Origin: CALJFL01 sp036961205
GTDB lineage: Bacteria > Pseudomonadota > Gammaproteobacteria > Pseudomonadales > Halieaceae
Length of the DNA stretch: 64,000 nucleotides
Direction of reading: 5' to 3'
Assembly (NCBI GenBank): GCA_036961205.1
Contig: JBALVI010000005.1
Coordinates: forward strand, 310,001 to 374,000
In this document: piece after piece, positions 26,696 to 35,321 of the stretch
Layout: each line of letters opens with the position of its first letter
How positions within the stretch are numbered: position 1 is the stretch's first letter
Program-made: the position numbers and the translations under genes
The notes under the pieces: model-generated
What the model was told of the DNA's origin: nothing
The model's database searches: none
The model's input: only the letters and a program-made list of their open reading frames with translations

Positions 26696-28210
26696 ATGCC
26701 GCTGAATTATGAAATGCTAGTTCAAACGGTCACGATGCCATTGATTCTGATGGGCTTGATTTTTTGTACGATTTCGCCAAGTGGCGCTGCCGAAAAAAAT
26801 GCGCTAGCTGATGCAGTTGTAAGCAGCTCTGATGCGCTTTACGGGAAGTTAGTGGATAGAACGCGCACACCCGAAATACCGGGTGTTGTATCCCCCTCTT
26901 TCGTCGTCGATCCGACCTGGCCCAAGCCATTACCCAATAAGTGGATTATCGGACAGGTCGGTGGTATTGCCGTCGATCAGGACGACAATATTTGGGTGCT
27001 GCACCGACCTCGATCGCTTTCCGCTACGGCGGTCGGGGCGCTGGATGTCGCTGCACATGACAAGGACGGACTCGCGATAGACGGCCTTGGCAACCCACGA
27101 CCATTCTCCGGGAAACACGCTAAATGCTGCGTCCCTGCCCCGTCGGTACTGAAGTTCGATGCTTCAGGGACGCTGCTGGATAGCTGGGGTGGCCCCTCTG
27201 ATCCGGAGTTTCTTAAAACCCGCTGCCGGGCCGATCAGGGCTGTGTATGGCCCGCCCGTGAGCACGGCATTTTTGTTGATCATAATAACTTCGTTTATCT
27301 GTCCGGCAACGGTGAAGGTGCCGAAGGCCAATTTCCCTGGTCAGCCACTCACGGTAACGATTCCCACGTACTGAAATTCAGCGCAACCGGGAATTTTATT
27401 TATCAGATAGGCTACGCCGGTACTACCGAGCCAAGCAATGAGAGTACTGACGGCGGACCAGGCGGAACACCACAGCTCTTTATGCCATCAGATATGACTG
27501 TCGATCCACAAACCAATCGTTTATACATTGCAGATGGCTACGGCAACAGTCGAGTGCTTGTTGTCGACGCCAAAACCGGGAAATACATTGGCCACTTTGG
27601 AGCTTATGGCCAAAACCCTGTGGTGACCAAACCCATTGGCGATTCTGGTGCCTATGGTCAGGACCTGGTGGCGACTAAGTCGGATGGCGCGGCGCCATGG
27701 CCCGTCAAATTCAGAGCGGGAGTGACCAAGCCGCGTTACTTTGATAGCGCAGTGCATTGTGCTGTGGTGAGTCGAGATGGCTTGGTTTACGTTTGCGACA
27801 GGAACAATAACCGCATTCAGGTTTTTCGCGCCGATGCGGTGGGAAAAACCTGCATCAATGCGGACGCCAAGACTGGTGCTTGTGGCTTCGTTCGTGATAT
27901 TCCCGTTGAATTGCAAACCGTGGGCCCAACGGTAGGCGGGATAGCGTTTTCAACAGACGGCGAGCAATCCTGCCTCTACGCGGCAGATTTATGGAATGGC
28001 ATGTTTCACGTTATAGATCGGAGTAATGGCAATATCGTGCAGCAAGTGGGCAGAACGGGCCGCCAGGTGGGCCAGTTCAACTGGCTTCACTCGCTGACGG
28101 TAGACTCACGTGGCAATGTGTATACGGGAGAGGTAGAGACCGGCCAGCGGGTACAAAAGTTTACCCGTTACGGCTCCGTTGGATGTTCGAGCACGGGGTC
28201 TGCTCGCTGA
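26696..28210 (+). CDS. Exported NHL/six-bladed beta-propeller protein
   Basis: A 504-residue protein with a signal peptide (LILMGLIFCTISPSGAA) and several NHL-type blades, for example GGIAVDQDDNIWVL, DMTVDPQTNRLYIADGYGNSRV, LVYVCDRNNNRIQVF and SLTVDSRGNVYTGEV. It resembles propellers related to peptidyl-hydroxyglycine alpha-amidating lyase, but catalysis cannot be claimed. An internal near-duplication (GAYGQNPVVTK / GAYGQDLVATK) sits between two blades near residues 303-325. The ribosome site is poor. The role is unknown, perhaps ligand binding or lyase activity in the periplasm. Confidence 0.75.
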   Translation: MPLNYEMLVQTVTMPLILMGLIFCTISPSGAAEKNALADAVVSSSDALYGKLVDRTRTPEIPGVVSPSFVVDPTWPKPLPNKWIIGQVGGIAVDQDDNIWVLHRPRSLSATAVGALDVAAHDKDGLAIDGLGNPRPFSGKHAKCCVPAPSVLKFDASGTLLDSWGGPSDPEFLKTRCRADQGCVWPAREHGIFVDHNNFVYLSGNGEGAEGQFPWSATHGNDSHVLKFSATGNFIYQIGYAGTTEPSNESTDGGPGGTPQLFMPSDMTVDPQTNRLYIADGYGNSRVLVVDAKTGKYIGHFGAYGQNPVVTKPIGDSGAYGQDLVATKSDGAAPWPVKFRAGVTKPRYFDSAVHCAVVSRDGLVYVCDRNNNRIQVFRADAVGKTCINADAKTGACGFVRDIPVELQTVGPTVGGIAFSTDGEQSCLYAADLWNGMFHVIDRSNGNIVQQVGRTGRQVGQFNWLHSLTVDSRGNVYTGEVETGQRVQKFTRYGSVGCSSTGSAR

Positions 28211-28350
28211 CGCGACGCTGAAGAAAATGTCGCAAATAGTGAAATTCAGTAGTCGAGGGTGATTTCCAGAGAACCGGTAACAAAATAGGGGGTTGGATAT
28301 AATGACATAGTGTTATATCTTTTCGTGATTGATAATCAGGAACCTCCCAC

Positions 28351-29016
28351 ATGGAAACATCGAACAAGACCGCCCGAGAGATTTACCAGGAGGTAATGAG
28401 TAATCCGGCTCGCAAGCGCTTTGGCTTCGGCAACAAGGCGGTATTGGTCAATATCGATCCACAAAAAGCCTATACACGCACCGATCTGTTCGCCACCGCC
28501 TATGAGACGGACCCCAAGCAATTGCAGTATGTAAACGAGCTGGCCGCCGAGTTCCGGCGCCTGGAATGGCCTGTTGTCTGGACCCACGTTGCTTATATGG
28601 AGTCCGCTGAAGACGCCGGCATTTGGGGTACGCGCACCAATACACCGGACTCCCTCCAGAACATCGGCTTTGACTCCCAACGCAGTGAATTTGACGACCG
28701 TCTCGAGATAGACCCGGTGAAGGATGTTATTTACCTGAAAAAAATGCCCTCGGCGTTTTTTGAAACCCAATTACAATCGCTACTGGTCTGGCATCAAGTG
28801 GATACCGTTATTCTCACCGGGGGATCCACCTCTGGCTGCATACGCGCCACGGCGGTAGAGAGCCTGTCTCGAGGCTACCGCACTATCGTTCCCGAGGAAT
28901 GCGTGGCAGACAAGCATGAGAGTTACCACTTCGCCAACCTCACCGATTTGGCCTTGAAGTACGCCGATGTTTTGTCAGTTGCCGAAGTCAAAGAGTGGCT
29001 GGACAGTCATTCATGA
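28351..29016 (+). CDS. Isochorismatase-family cysteine amidohydrolase
   Basis: A 221-residue enzyme with the full catalytic triad: Asp36 (VNIDPQKAY), Lys130 (YLKKMPSAFF) and Cys163 (GGSTSGCIRATAVES). The motif style matches N-carbamoylsarcosine amidase and related ureido/carbamoyl hydrolases rather than true isochorismatase. It would release ammonia and CO2 from an N-carbamoyl compound or hydrolyse an amide. AGGA lies 9 nt before the ATG. Its stop overlaps the next start (ATGA), coupling it to two PuuE-like deacetylases, a likely cyclic amide ring-opening then deamidation pathway (inference). Confidence 0.85.
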   Translation: METSNKTAREIYQEVMSNPARKRFGFGNKAVLVNIDPQKAYTRTDLFATAYETDPKQLQYVNELAAEFRRLEWPVVWTHVAYMESAEDAGIWGTRTNTPDSLQNIGFDSQRSEFDDRLEIDPVKDVIYLKKMPSAFFETQLQSLLVWHQVDTVILTGGSTSGCIRATAVESLSRGYRTIVPEECVADKHESYHFANLTDLALKYADVLSVAEVKEWLDSHS

Positions 29017-29954
29017 AACAGGATCCCGGGTTTTACGACTACTGGCCCTATGAGAACCGACCAAAAATACAGTGGCCCAATGGCGCCCGGATCGCGTTCT
29101 GGGTAGCGCCTAATATAGAATTCTATGAACTGAACCCCCCCTCCAACCCCTCTCGCAAGGCCTGGCCGCAGCCCGCTCCCGCTTTGCCGGGATATACAAT
29201 CCGGGATTACGGCAATCGAGTGGGGCATACCCGCCAAATGGAACTGCTGGAGAAATACGGTATTCGCGGCTCAATTTCACTATCCACTGCTCTGTGCGAT
29301 CACCACCCCGAAATCATAGCGATGTGCGCCCAACGCGATTGGGAATTCTTCAGCCACGGCATCTACAACACCCGGTATACCTACGGCATGTCCGAGGAGC
29401 AGGAACGGGAGATGATCCACGATTCCATGGCAACCATTAAAAAGCACACGGGGCAGAACTGCGCCGGCTACCTGGCACCCGCACTGTCGCATTCAGAATT
29501 AACGCTGGATCTTTTTGCAGAGGTAGGCACTGAATTGGCGGGCGAAGACGCTGGCTTTTATACCTGCGATCTTTTTCACGATGACCAACCAACGCCAATA
29601 CACACACGCAGCAATAAGAAGTTCGTATCCGTGCCCTACTCTCTGGAAATGAACGACACCATCGCCTATGTCGTCAACAAAATAGAGCCGCGCCGTTACG
29701 GCCAAATGTTAAAGGATAACTTCGACCGCCTTTACCAGGAAGGTGCCGAGTCGGGCACCGTCATGTGCATCCCCACCCACAACTATCAAGTGAGTTGCCC
29801 TCACCGTATGAAGGCCTTCGAAGAGGCGCTTGAGTACATCACCGGACACAGCGATGTGTGGGTGACCACCGGCCGCGAGATTGCCAGGCACTTTATCGAC
29901 AATGATTTTGATTCCAGTGTGGCCGATATCGCCGCCCGCTCGGGAGGCAACTAG
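29013..29954 (+). CDS. Polysaccharide-deacetylase-fold hydrolase, PuuE/allantoinase-like, copy 1
   Basis: A 313-residue NodB-fold protein starting at the ATGA overlap. Typical features are RPKIQWPNGARIAFWVAPNIE, the LRDYGNRVG-like segment IRDYGNRVGHTRQMELLEKYGIRG, SHGIYNTRYTYGMSEEQE and the late CIPTHNYQVSCPHRM. The type resembles uricase-independent allantoinase PuuE and cyclic imidases, which open cyclic amides, rather than chitin or peptidoglycan deacetylases. There is no signal peptide, which supports a cytoplasmic small-molecule substrate. It is closely related to the next gene and probably arose by tandem duplication. Confidence 0.84.
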   Translation: MKQDPGFYDYWPYENRPKIQWPNGARIAFWVAPNIEFYELNPPSNPSRKAWPQPAPALPGYTIRDYGNRVGHTRQMELLEKYGIRGSISLSTALCDHHPEIIAMCAQRDWEFFSHGIYNTRYTYGMSEEQEREMIHDSMATIKKHTGQNCAGYLAPALSHSELTLDLFAEVGTELAGEDAGFYTCDLFHDDQPTPIHTRSNKKFVSVPYSLEMNDTIAYVVNKIEPRRYGQMLKDNFDRLYQEGAESGTVMCIPTHNYQVSCPHRMKAFEEALEYITGHSDVWVTTGREIARHFIDNDFDSSVADIAARSGGN

Positions 29955-29957
29955 ACT

Positions 29958-30884
29958 ATGGCACTGGATAAAGAGTATCTGAAGTATCCACAGCGCAGCT
30001 ATGGCATGGACCACGAGCGCTATGAGTGGAGTCTGCTAAGCGAACGCCCGAAGGTCAAGTGGCCCAACGGTGGGAAAGTGGCGCTGTGGGTTAATGTTTG
30101 CCTGCAGTTCTTTCCCCTGAACCAACAGGGTAAACCCTTCCCCGTTCCCGGCGGCATGACGATGCCATACCCCGATTTACGGCATTTCTCATTACGGGAT
30201 TACGGTAATCGCGTGGGCATTTACCGATTCCTGAAAGCCTTTGATCAGTATGGCATTCGCTCAAGCTTTGCATTCAACACACAGCTGGCCGAACAAAACC
30301 CCTACCTGTTGCAACGCATTGTGGACCGGGGTGATGAAATTCTGTGCCACGGCTGGAACATGGACACCCTGCACTATGGGGGAATGCCGATAGATGAGGA
30401 GAGAGAAATAATTGCACGCTCCCTGTCGCGCCTGCGTGAACTGAGCGGCCAGGATGTCACAGGCTGGATCAGCCCGGCCCGCAACGAGAGTGAGAATACG
30501 CCGGAATTACTGGCGGAGCACGGTGTGAGTTACTTTTGTGACTGGGTCAATGACGACATGCCCTACCCGTTCCGTACCGAAGCGGGTGAATTAACAGCAA
30601 TGCCTTTGTCTAATGAGTTGGAGGACCGATTCGTAATGATGAACAACCTCCACTCAGAACAGTCCTGGCTGGAACAGATCTGCGATGCCTGTGACTTTCT
30701 GCTGCAGGAAGCTGAGACTGGTGGCGGCCGAATTCTCGCCCTGAACATACACCCCTGGATGCTGGGGCAGCCGCATCGCATTGGCAAACTGGAGGCCGCC
30801 CTGCACTACATCACCTCACGCGAGGGTGTATGGAACGGCTCTGCCACAGAGATTATGTCCAGCTGGAAGGCTCAGACTTCCTGA
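29958..30884 (+). CDS. Polysaccharide-deacetylase-fold hydrolase, PuuE/allantoinase-like, copy 2
   Basis: A 308-residue paralogue of the preceding gene, 3 nt downstream. It shares RPKVKWPNGGKVALWV, LRDYGNRVGIYRFLKAFDQYGIRS, ILCHGWNMDTLHYGGMPIDEE and the late HPWMLGQPHRI. The His-containing motifs differ from copy 1 (CHGWNMD versus SHGIYNT), suggesting different substrates or a heteromeric pair. It is cytoplasmic, without a signal peptide. It ends a three-gene operon with the isochorismatase-type amidase; a CoA-transferase converges from the other side. Confidence 0.84.
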   Translation: MALDKEYLKYPQRSYGMDHERYEWSLLSERPKVKWPNGGKVALWVNVCLQFFPLNQQGKPFPVPGGMTMPYPDLRHFSLRDYGNRVGIYRFLKAFDQYGIRSSFAFNTQLAEQNPYLLQRIVDRGDEILCHGWNMDTLHYGGMPIDEEREIIARSLSRLRELSGQDVTGWISPARNESENTPELLAEHGVSYFCDWVNDDMPYPFRTEAGELTAMPLSNELEDRFVMMNNLHSEQSWLEQICDACDFLLQEAETGGGRILALNIHPWMLGQPHRIGKLEAALHYITSREGVWNGSATEIMSSWKAQTS

Positions 30885-30935
30885 AACGCAGGTTTCACCT
30901 ACGCCAGAAAGTTGGCTTCGACTTCACAGCGAGGT

Positions 30936-32141
30936 TCAGCCCGCCACGACTCCGTCTGCTTTAAGCTGAGCCATCTCTTCGTCACTGATCTTGAGCATGC
31001 CGCGGAGGATCTCGTCATTGTGACTGCCAATGTCACCGCCCGGCCAATCAGTACGACCCGGAGTGTCGTTTAGCTTCGGCATGATCGCCGGAATTTTCAG
31101 CGGCTCACCGTCAATTTCGACGCTCTCGAACAGCCCCCTGGCCTGATAATGGGGATCCTCCATCATGTCTTCAACACTGTAGATGGGACCGACCGGAACG
31201 CGCACTCCCTCTAGCGTATCGATGATGTAGGCGGATGAATGCGCCTCGCACCATGAAGCCAGCGCGGCATCGATCTCTGCCTCATTAATTACCCGACCCG
31301 CATTGTCTGCCATTCCCGGATTCTCAGCCATGTCCGGACGCCCGGCGGTGGTCATCAGACGTTTGAAGATCGCGTCTCCATTACCGCCGATCACCACATA
31401 TTTACCGTCGTCGCAGCGGTAGGTATTGGTGGGTACGATGCCCGTTACAGTAGTACCCGATGGTTCGCGGATAGCGCCACCACCATCGTATTCGGGCACT
31501 ATGCCCTCCATGAGGTTGAATATAGACTCATACAGAGCCACATCGATTACCTGTCCCTCACCGCGGCCTGGCTTTGCCCGTTGAATCAAGGCAAAAGCTA
31601 CACCCAAAGCAGCATGAATGGCCGACAGCGTATCGCCCATACTGATATTGGGACGGACAGGCGCCTTTCCGGGTTCGCCATTTATATAGCGGAAGCCACC
31701 GAAGCCCTCGGTGACAGAAGCATATCCGGGCTTGGCCGAGTTAGGGCCGGTCTGACCGTATCCGGATATTCTGGCGTAGATCAATCCAGGGTTCTCGGCC
31801 TTGAGCTGTTCAGGACCCAGTCCCCACTTTTCCATTTGCCCAGGACGGAAGTTTTCGACCACTACATCCGCCGTTAACAACAACTCTCTGGCCAACTCCT
31901 GTCCGCGTTCGGACTTGAGGTCTAAAGTCACGCTCTTCTTATTGCGCCCCAAGCTGCGATACCATAAAGAAGCACCATCTTTTACCAGCCGCCAGCCGCG
32001 TATAGGATCACCACCAGGAGGCTCAATTTTAATCACCTCTGCCCCGAAGTAAGAGAGGATGGTTCCGGTGAACGGCCCCGCCAATAACTGGCCAAGCTCA
32101 ATAACTCTAAGGCCTTCCAACGGTCTTTCTGCTGTACTCAT
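30936..32141 (-). CDS. CaiB/BaiF family (type III) CoA-transferase
   Basis: A 401-residue enzyme moving CoA between carboxylic acids through an aspartyl-CoA intermediate. Family marks are RVIELGQLLAGPFTGTILSYFGAEVIKIEPP at the N-terminus (given in part), ISGYGQTGP, and NISMGDTLSAIHAALG with the likely catalytic Asp. AGAGGGA stands before ATG 32141. It faces the amidase/deacetylase operon and is alone on its strand here. A link to activation of the acid released by that operon is possible but unproven; 30 kb of mixed metabolic genes surround it. Confidence 0.9.
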   Translation of the reverse strand: MSTAERPLEGLRVIELGQLLAGPFTGTILSYFGAEVIKIEPPGGDPIRGWRLVKDGASLWYRSLGRNKKSVTLDLKSERGQELARELLLTADVVVENFRPGQMEKWGLGPEQLKAENPGLIYARISGYGQTGPNSAKPGYASVTEGFGGFRYINGEPGKAPVRPNISMGDTLSAIHAALGVAFALIQRAKPGRGEGQVIDVALYESIFNLMEGIVPEYDGGGAIREPSGTTVTGIVPTNTYRCDDGKYVVIGGNGDAIFKRLMTTAGRPDMAENPGMADNAGRVINEAEIDAALASWCEAHSSAYIIDTLEGVRVPVGPIYSVEDMMEDPHYQARGLFESVEIDGEPLKIPAIMPKLNDTPGRTDWPGGDIGSHNDEILRGMLKISDEEMAQLKADGVVAG

Positions 32142-32331
32142 ATCAATTCATTCCCTCTGGCTTGATCTCAATAATGGCATTGTCATGATTTTCGGCGCGC
32201 CTGAATCGGCAGACTATAACCTACTAGCTTGACCGAAAGTGGTGTGAATATAACATCTCTCATTCGGCAGGCAATTAGTAAATTTCAAAACAGGTAAGCT
32301 ACGGTCCCAACTCGAAATTAGCGCCGGATGA

Positions 32332-33243
32332 TTACTTGCGTGGGCCCGGGAAGAACCGGTTGGTGACCTGCTGGTATTCTTTATAGCCCGGTCTTTTTTG
32401 AGCGGAGAAGTATTCAGAAGGTACTGCCCCGGTAGCGTAGACCAGCGTGGTATACATGATTCTGGAGGTGAACACCAAGCCAGCGCCTAGCAGCAACCAG
32501 ACCACGACATTCTCGTGGGAGTACAAGGCCACCCAGGAAGGAATTGAGGCGATCACCAGCGCCGTCCATACCATCCACTCGGCAAAGTAATTGGGGTGGC
32601 GGGAATAACGCCACAGACCGACATCACAGACTCGATTCCTTTCGCCAGCCTGTTTCATCGCGCGTAAAAAGGACAGCTTCTGCACATCGGCGACGGACTC
32701 CATGGCAAATGCAGCCACCCAGATAAGTAGCCCGATGATTTCAAAACTGGAGATTGAAGGCGCGGGATTTGAGGCGATGACAAGAGCGGGGAACGCCAAA
32801 AAGGAGGCATTGGCCAGGCCCTGCATCAGAGCATCGATCTGCATGGCAAGGGGGGTATTGGTCTTGCCCGATTTTTCCCAGCGTAAACGCTGATACTGGT
32901 AGCGCGGGAACTCTTTTTTAAGCAGGCCCTGCCGCCACATTTTTAGCGCGCCCAGTCCCATGCGCAAACCAATAAAAACGTACACAGCACTGACCAGCAT
33001 AACGCGTGGCCCATAGCCATCGCTGAGCAGGTAAGTTAGCGTCCCCAGAACCACCAGACCCCAGGGCCAGCCGATATCGACGTAGGACATTCTCCCGGTC
33101 TTCCAGATGGGTAAGCAGACCACCAGGGCAAACAGTATCAGTTGGGCAATGCCGTTAACCAGGCCAAGCCCGGACAGACCAGTGGTAGCAAGCAGGACCG
33201 TCCAACCTAAGAGGAAGGGCAGTAAAGGGGTGAAATACTTCAT
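32332..33243 (-). CDS. DUF1295 (steroid 5-alpha-reductase-like) membrane protein
   Basis: A 303-residue polytopic protein with about seven hydrophobic segments and the C-terminal family signature GLWRYSRHPNYFAEWMVW. DUF1295 proteins resemble steroid 5-alpha-reductase/isoprenylcysteine methyltransferase-like membrane enzymes and may be NADPH-dependent reductases of a lipid; the substrate is unknown. TGGAG lies 5 nt before ATG 33243. The SDR gene upstream ends 72 nt away in the same direction, so the two may be one transcript for lipid or isoprenoid modification. Confidence 0.85.
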   Translation of the reverse strand: MKYFTPLLPFLLGWTVLLATTGLSGLGLVNGIAQLILFALVVCLPIWKTGRMSYVDIGWPWGLVVLGTLTYLLSDGYGPRVMLVSAVYVFIGLRMGLGALKMWRQGLLKKEFPRYQYQRLRWEKSGKTNTPLAMQIDALMQGLANASFLAFPALVIASNPAPSISSFEIIGLLIWVAAFAMESVADVQKLSFLRAMKQAGERNRVCDVGLWRYSRHPNYFAEWMVWTALVIASIPSWVALYSHENVVVWLLLGAGLVFTSRIMYTTLVYATGAVPSEYFSAQKRPGYKEYQQVTNRFFPGPRK

Positions 33244-33315
33244 TTAATCTCCACAAGCGCCGTTACTGAGGTTGTATGTACATAGTTGCAAGATAGAAGG
33301 TGTTCCACTATCGAG

Positions 33316-34218
33316 TCAGGCTTCATCTTCATTCAAATGTAAGCCTTCAAAGTAACTGCGCAGAGTGCTAGTCCCTCGCGGCGGCCCTACCCCATCTATC
33401 TCACCTGCTGTAACGATAAAGTCCGCAAGATCGCCATACTGGGTAGAAAGTAACGCGACAAATTTGACCAGGACCCTGGCAATCCAAATTGGAATCACCG
33501 TTACCTTTGGCGGATTTCCAGCCACGTCAAAAGCCAGTTCCGCGGCCTCACGCTGGGTCAGAATATCGGGTCCTCCAGCCTCTACCTGTAGCTCATCGCC
33601 CTCACTGGTTTCCACACAGACCCTGGCCAGATCGCCACCGTGAATTGGGCTCATCTTGTTGCTCCCGTCACCAACCAGGTAGACACGGCCACGCTTCGCC
33701 ATGTCGTATAAGACGCCCATATCCGAGAAATACCCACAGGGACGCACGACCCGATACTGCAACTGCGAACTTTTGAGCGCATCAACCACTTTCTCATGAG
33801 CCTGCGTAATCGCCAGCTGCATAATATTTTCCGCCCCCTGCATCGAGACATAGGTGAAACGCTTGACCTCCGAGGCCTCAGCCAGGTCTATCAGGTTTTT
33901 ATTGCACTGATAATCAACTTGCTCAAAGGTCAGCCCGTCACGTTGGCGCGATATACCAATACTGGAGACCACCAGGTCAACGCCATCCATAATCCCGGCA
34001 AGAGTTTCTGGCCTGCTGACCTCTCCCACGAATACATCGTCATAGTCGTTCTTAGTCAGTGCTGGCGCAGTAAAAGGACCTGCCTCATGCAGACGATCCT
34101 CATTACGGGTCAGCACACGAACATAATAGCCCTGCTCTTTAAATGCCTTCACCAGAAATTTTCCAAGATAGCCTGTCGCTCCAGCTACCAGCACCCTTTT
34201 TAGCTTGCTTTCCAGCAT
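33316..34218 (-). CDS. NmrA-like atypical short-chain dehydrogenase/reductase
   Basis: A 300-residue Rossmann-fold protein with the N-terminal VLVAGATGYLGKFLVKAF (GxxGxxG) nucleotide-binding motif and VVSSIGISRQRDGLTFEQVDY, typical of extended NmrA/isoflavone-reductase-like SDRs. The canonical YxxxK is not evident, as is usual for NmrA-like members, which may sense NADP rather than catalyse. AGGGGA precedes ATG 34218. It is co-directional with the DUF1295 gene and divergent from yceH across 285 bp of AT-rich promoter DNA. Confidence 0.85.
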   Translation of the reverse strand: MLESKLKRVLVAGATGYLGKFLVKAFKEQGYYVRVLTRNEDRLHEAGPFTAPALTKNDYDDVFVGEVSRPETLAGIMDGVDLVVSSIGISRQRDGLTFEQVDYQCNKNLIDLAEASEVKRFTYVSMQGAENIMQLAITQAHEKVVDALKSSQLQYRVVRPCGYFSDMGVLYDMAKRGRVYLVGDGSNKMSPIHGGDLARVCVETSEGDELQVEAGGPDILTQREAAELAFDVAGNPPKVTVIPIWIARVLVKFVALLSTQYGDLADFIVTAGEIDGVGPPRGTSTLRSYFEGLHLNEDEA

Positions 34219-34503
34219 GCAATCTATCCCCTTTTATCCGCAAAAAGCCGGAGGTATTATTAGAATCTGTGTACAGACCTTGTTAATGGCATTATCGAGT
34301 TATTATCAAGCAGCCGCAATCCAGATTGTCGGATTAATATTTTTTTGCCAAAGCTAACATATAAATATATCGGTCTATCATTCACCCAGGCCTTATAACT
34401 GCTAGATTTTTTGGGATCCCTTTATAGCGTTGCTCTAGACTCTGTGTCTTCTGCCCTCATGTTTCGCTACCATAGGGTTGAAACTACCGGTCAGGAGAGC
34501 ACA

Positions 34504-35169
34504 TTGAACTTCAGCATTACCCCCATCGAGGCCAGAGTCCTGGGGTGCCTCATCGAGAAAGAAGCAACCACCCCAGATGTTTACCCACTGACCCTGAACA
34601 GTTTGCTCTCGGCCTGTAATCAGAAGTCCAACCGGGAACCGGTGATGGAACTCGACACCGACGATTTAATGGCCGCGCTCGATAGCCTCATCGATAAGAC
34701 ACTGGTGTCCATCTGGAAGTCCAATCACAATCGGATGGCCAAGTACCAGCACAAACTGCGCCATAGGGTATCTGATAAATTCAATTTTTCCCTGCCAGAG
34801 CTAGCCGTGCTAGGCGTATTGTTCCTGCGTGGACCACAGACGGTAGGTGAAATCCGCAGCCGCTGCGCGCGCATCCACGAGTTCGATAACCTGGATGCGG
34901 TACAAGGTGTATTGACAGCTTTGGAGGCGAACCCCGACGGCCCATACACGACACTGCTAGCTCGCCAGCAGGGGCGTAAGGAACCCCGATACACTCACCT
35001 GTTTTGCGGAGAACCTGACGATACTGTCATACCTGACATTGAACCTGAGCGTACTGCTACCGGTGCTAACTCACGGCTGGAGGTAGTCGAACTGGAGGTC
35101 AGTGAGCTTAAGTCAGAATTGCATGATCTGCAGCAACGCCTGGAGCAATTCATGAAACAGTTTGAATAG
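34504..35169 (+). CDS. yceH: YceH-family (DUF480) protein
   Basis: A 221-residue protein of the YceH family: ITPIEARVLGCLIEKEATTPDVYP followed by LNSLLSACNQKSNREPVM (given in parts), a tandem winged-helix protein of unclear function. TTG 34504 is chosen because AGGAG stands 7 nt upstream and it gives the length and N-terminus of known YceH; the longer frame to 34411 adds 31 residues without support. A C-terminal coiled coil (SELKSELHDLQQRLEQFMK) is typical. The gene is alone and convergent with the hydrolase-OsmC gene. Confidence 0.9.
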   Translation: MNFSITPIEARVLGCLIEKEATTPDVYPLTLNSLLSACNQKSNREPVMELDTDDLMAALDSLIDKTLVSIWKSNHNRMAKYQHKLRHRVSDKFNFSLPELAVLGVLFLRGPQTVGEIRSRCARIHEFDNLDAVQGVLTALEANPDGPYTTLLARQQGRKEPRYTHLFCGEPDDTVIPDIEPERTATGANSRLEVVELEVSELKSELHDLQQRLEQFMKQFE

Positions 35170-35321
35170 AAGGGCTATACCTCAGTTTCGTGTACGTCCT
35201 CGCCTGAATTAATGGCGTTCCGGACTGCAGGCGCTCTAGCCCAGACCCTGTAATAATGTCTGGGGTAGCAGGGTCGGATCGGAAAAACTAATACGGCCCA
35301 AAACTCTCACCGCCACATTGG

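Noticed and set aside
30884..30905. TGAAAC...GTTTCA inverted repeat after the deacetylase operon
   Set aside because: The arms are six bases and no T-run follows; it overlaps the stop codon and is too weak for a terminator call.
35240..35264. CCCAGAC / GTCTGGG hairpin between yceH and the hydrolase-OsmC gene
   Set aside because: The 7-bp stem has an 11-nt loop and no T-tract on either strand, so it is not convincing as a terminator for the convergent genes.
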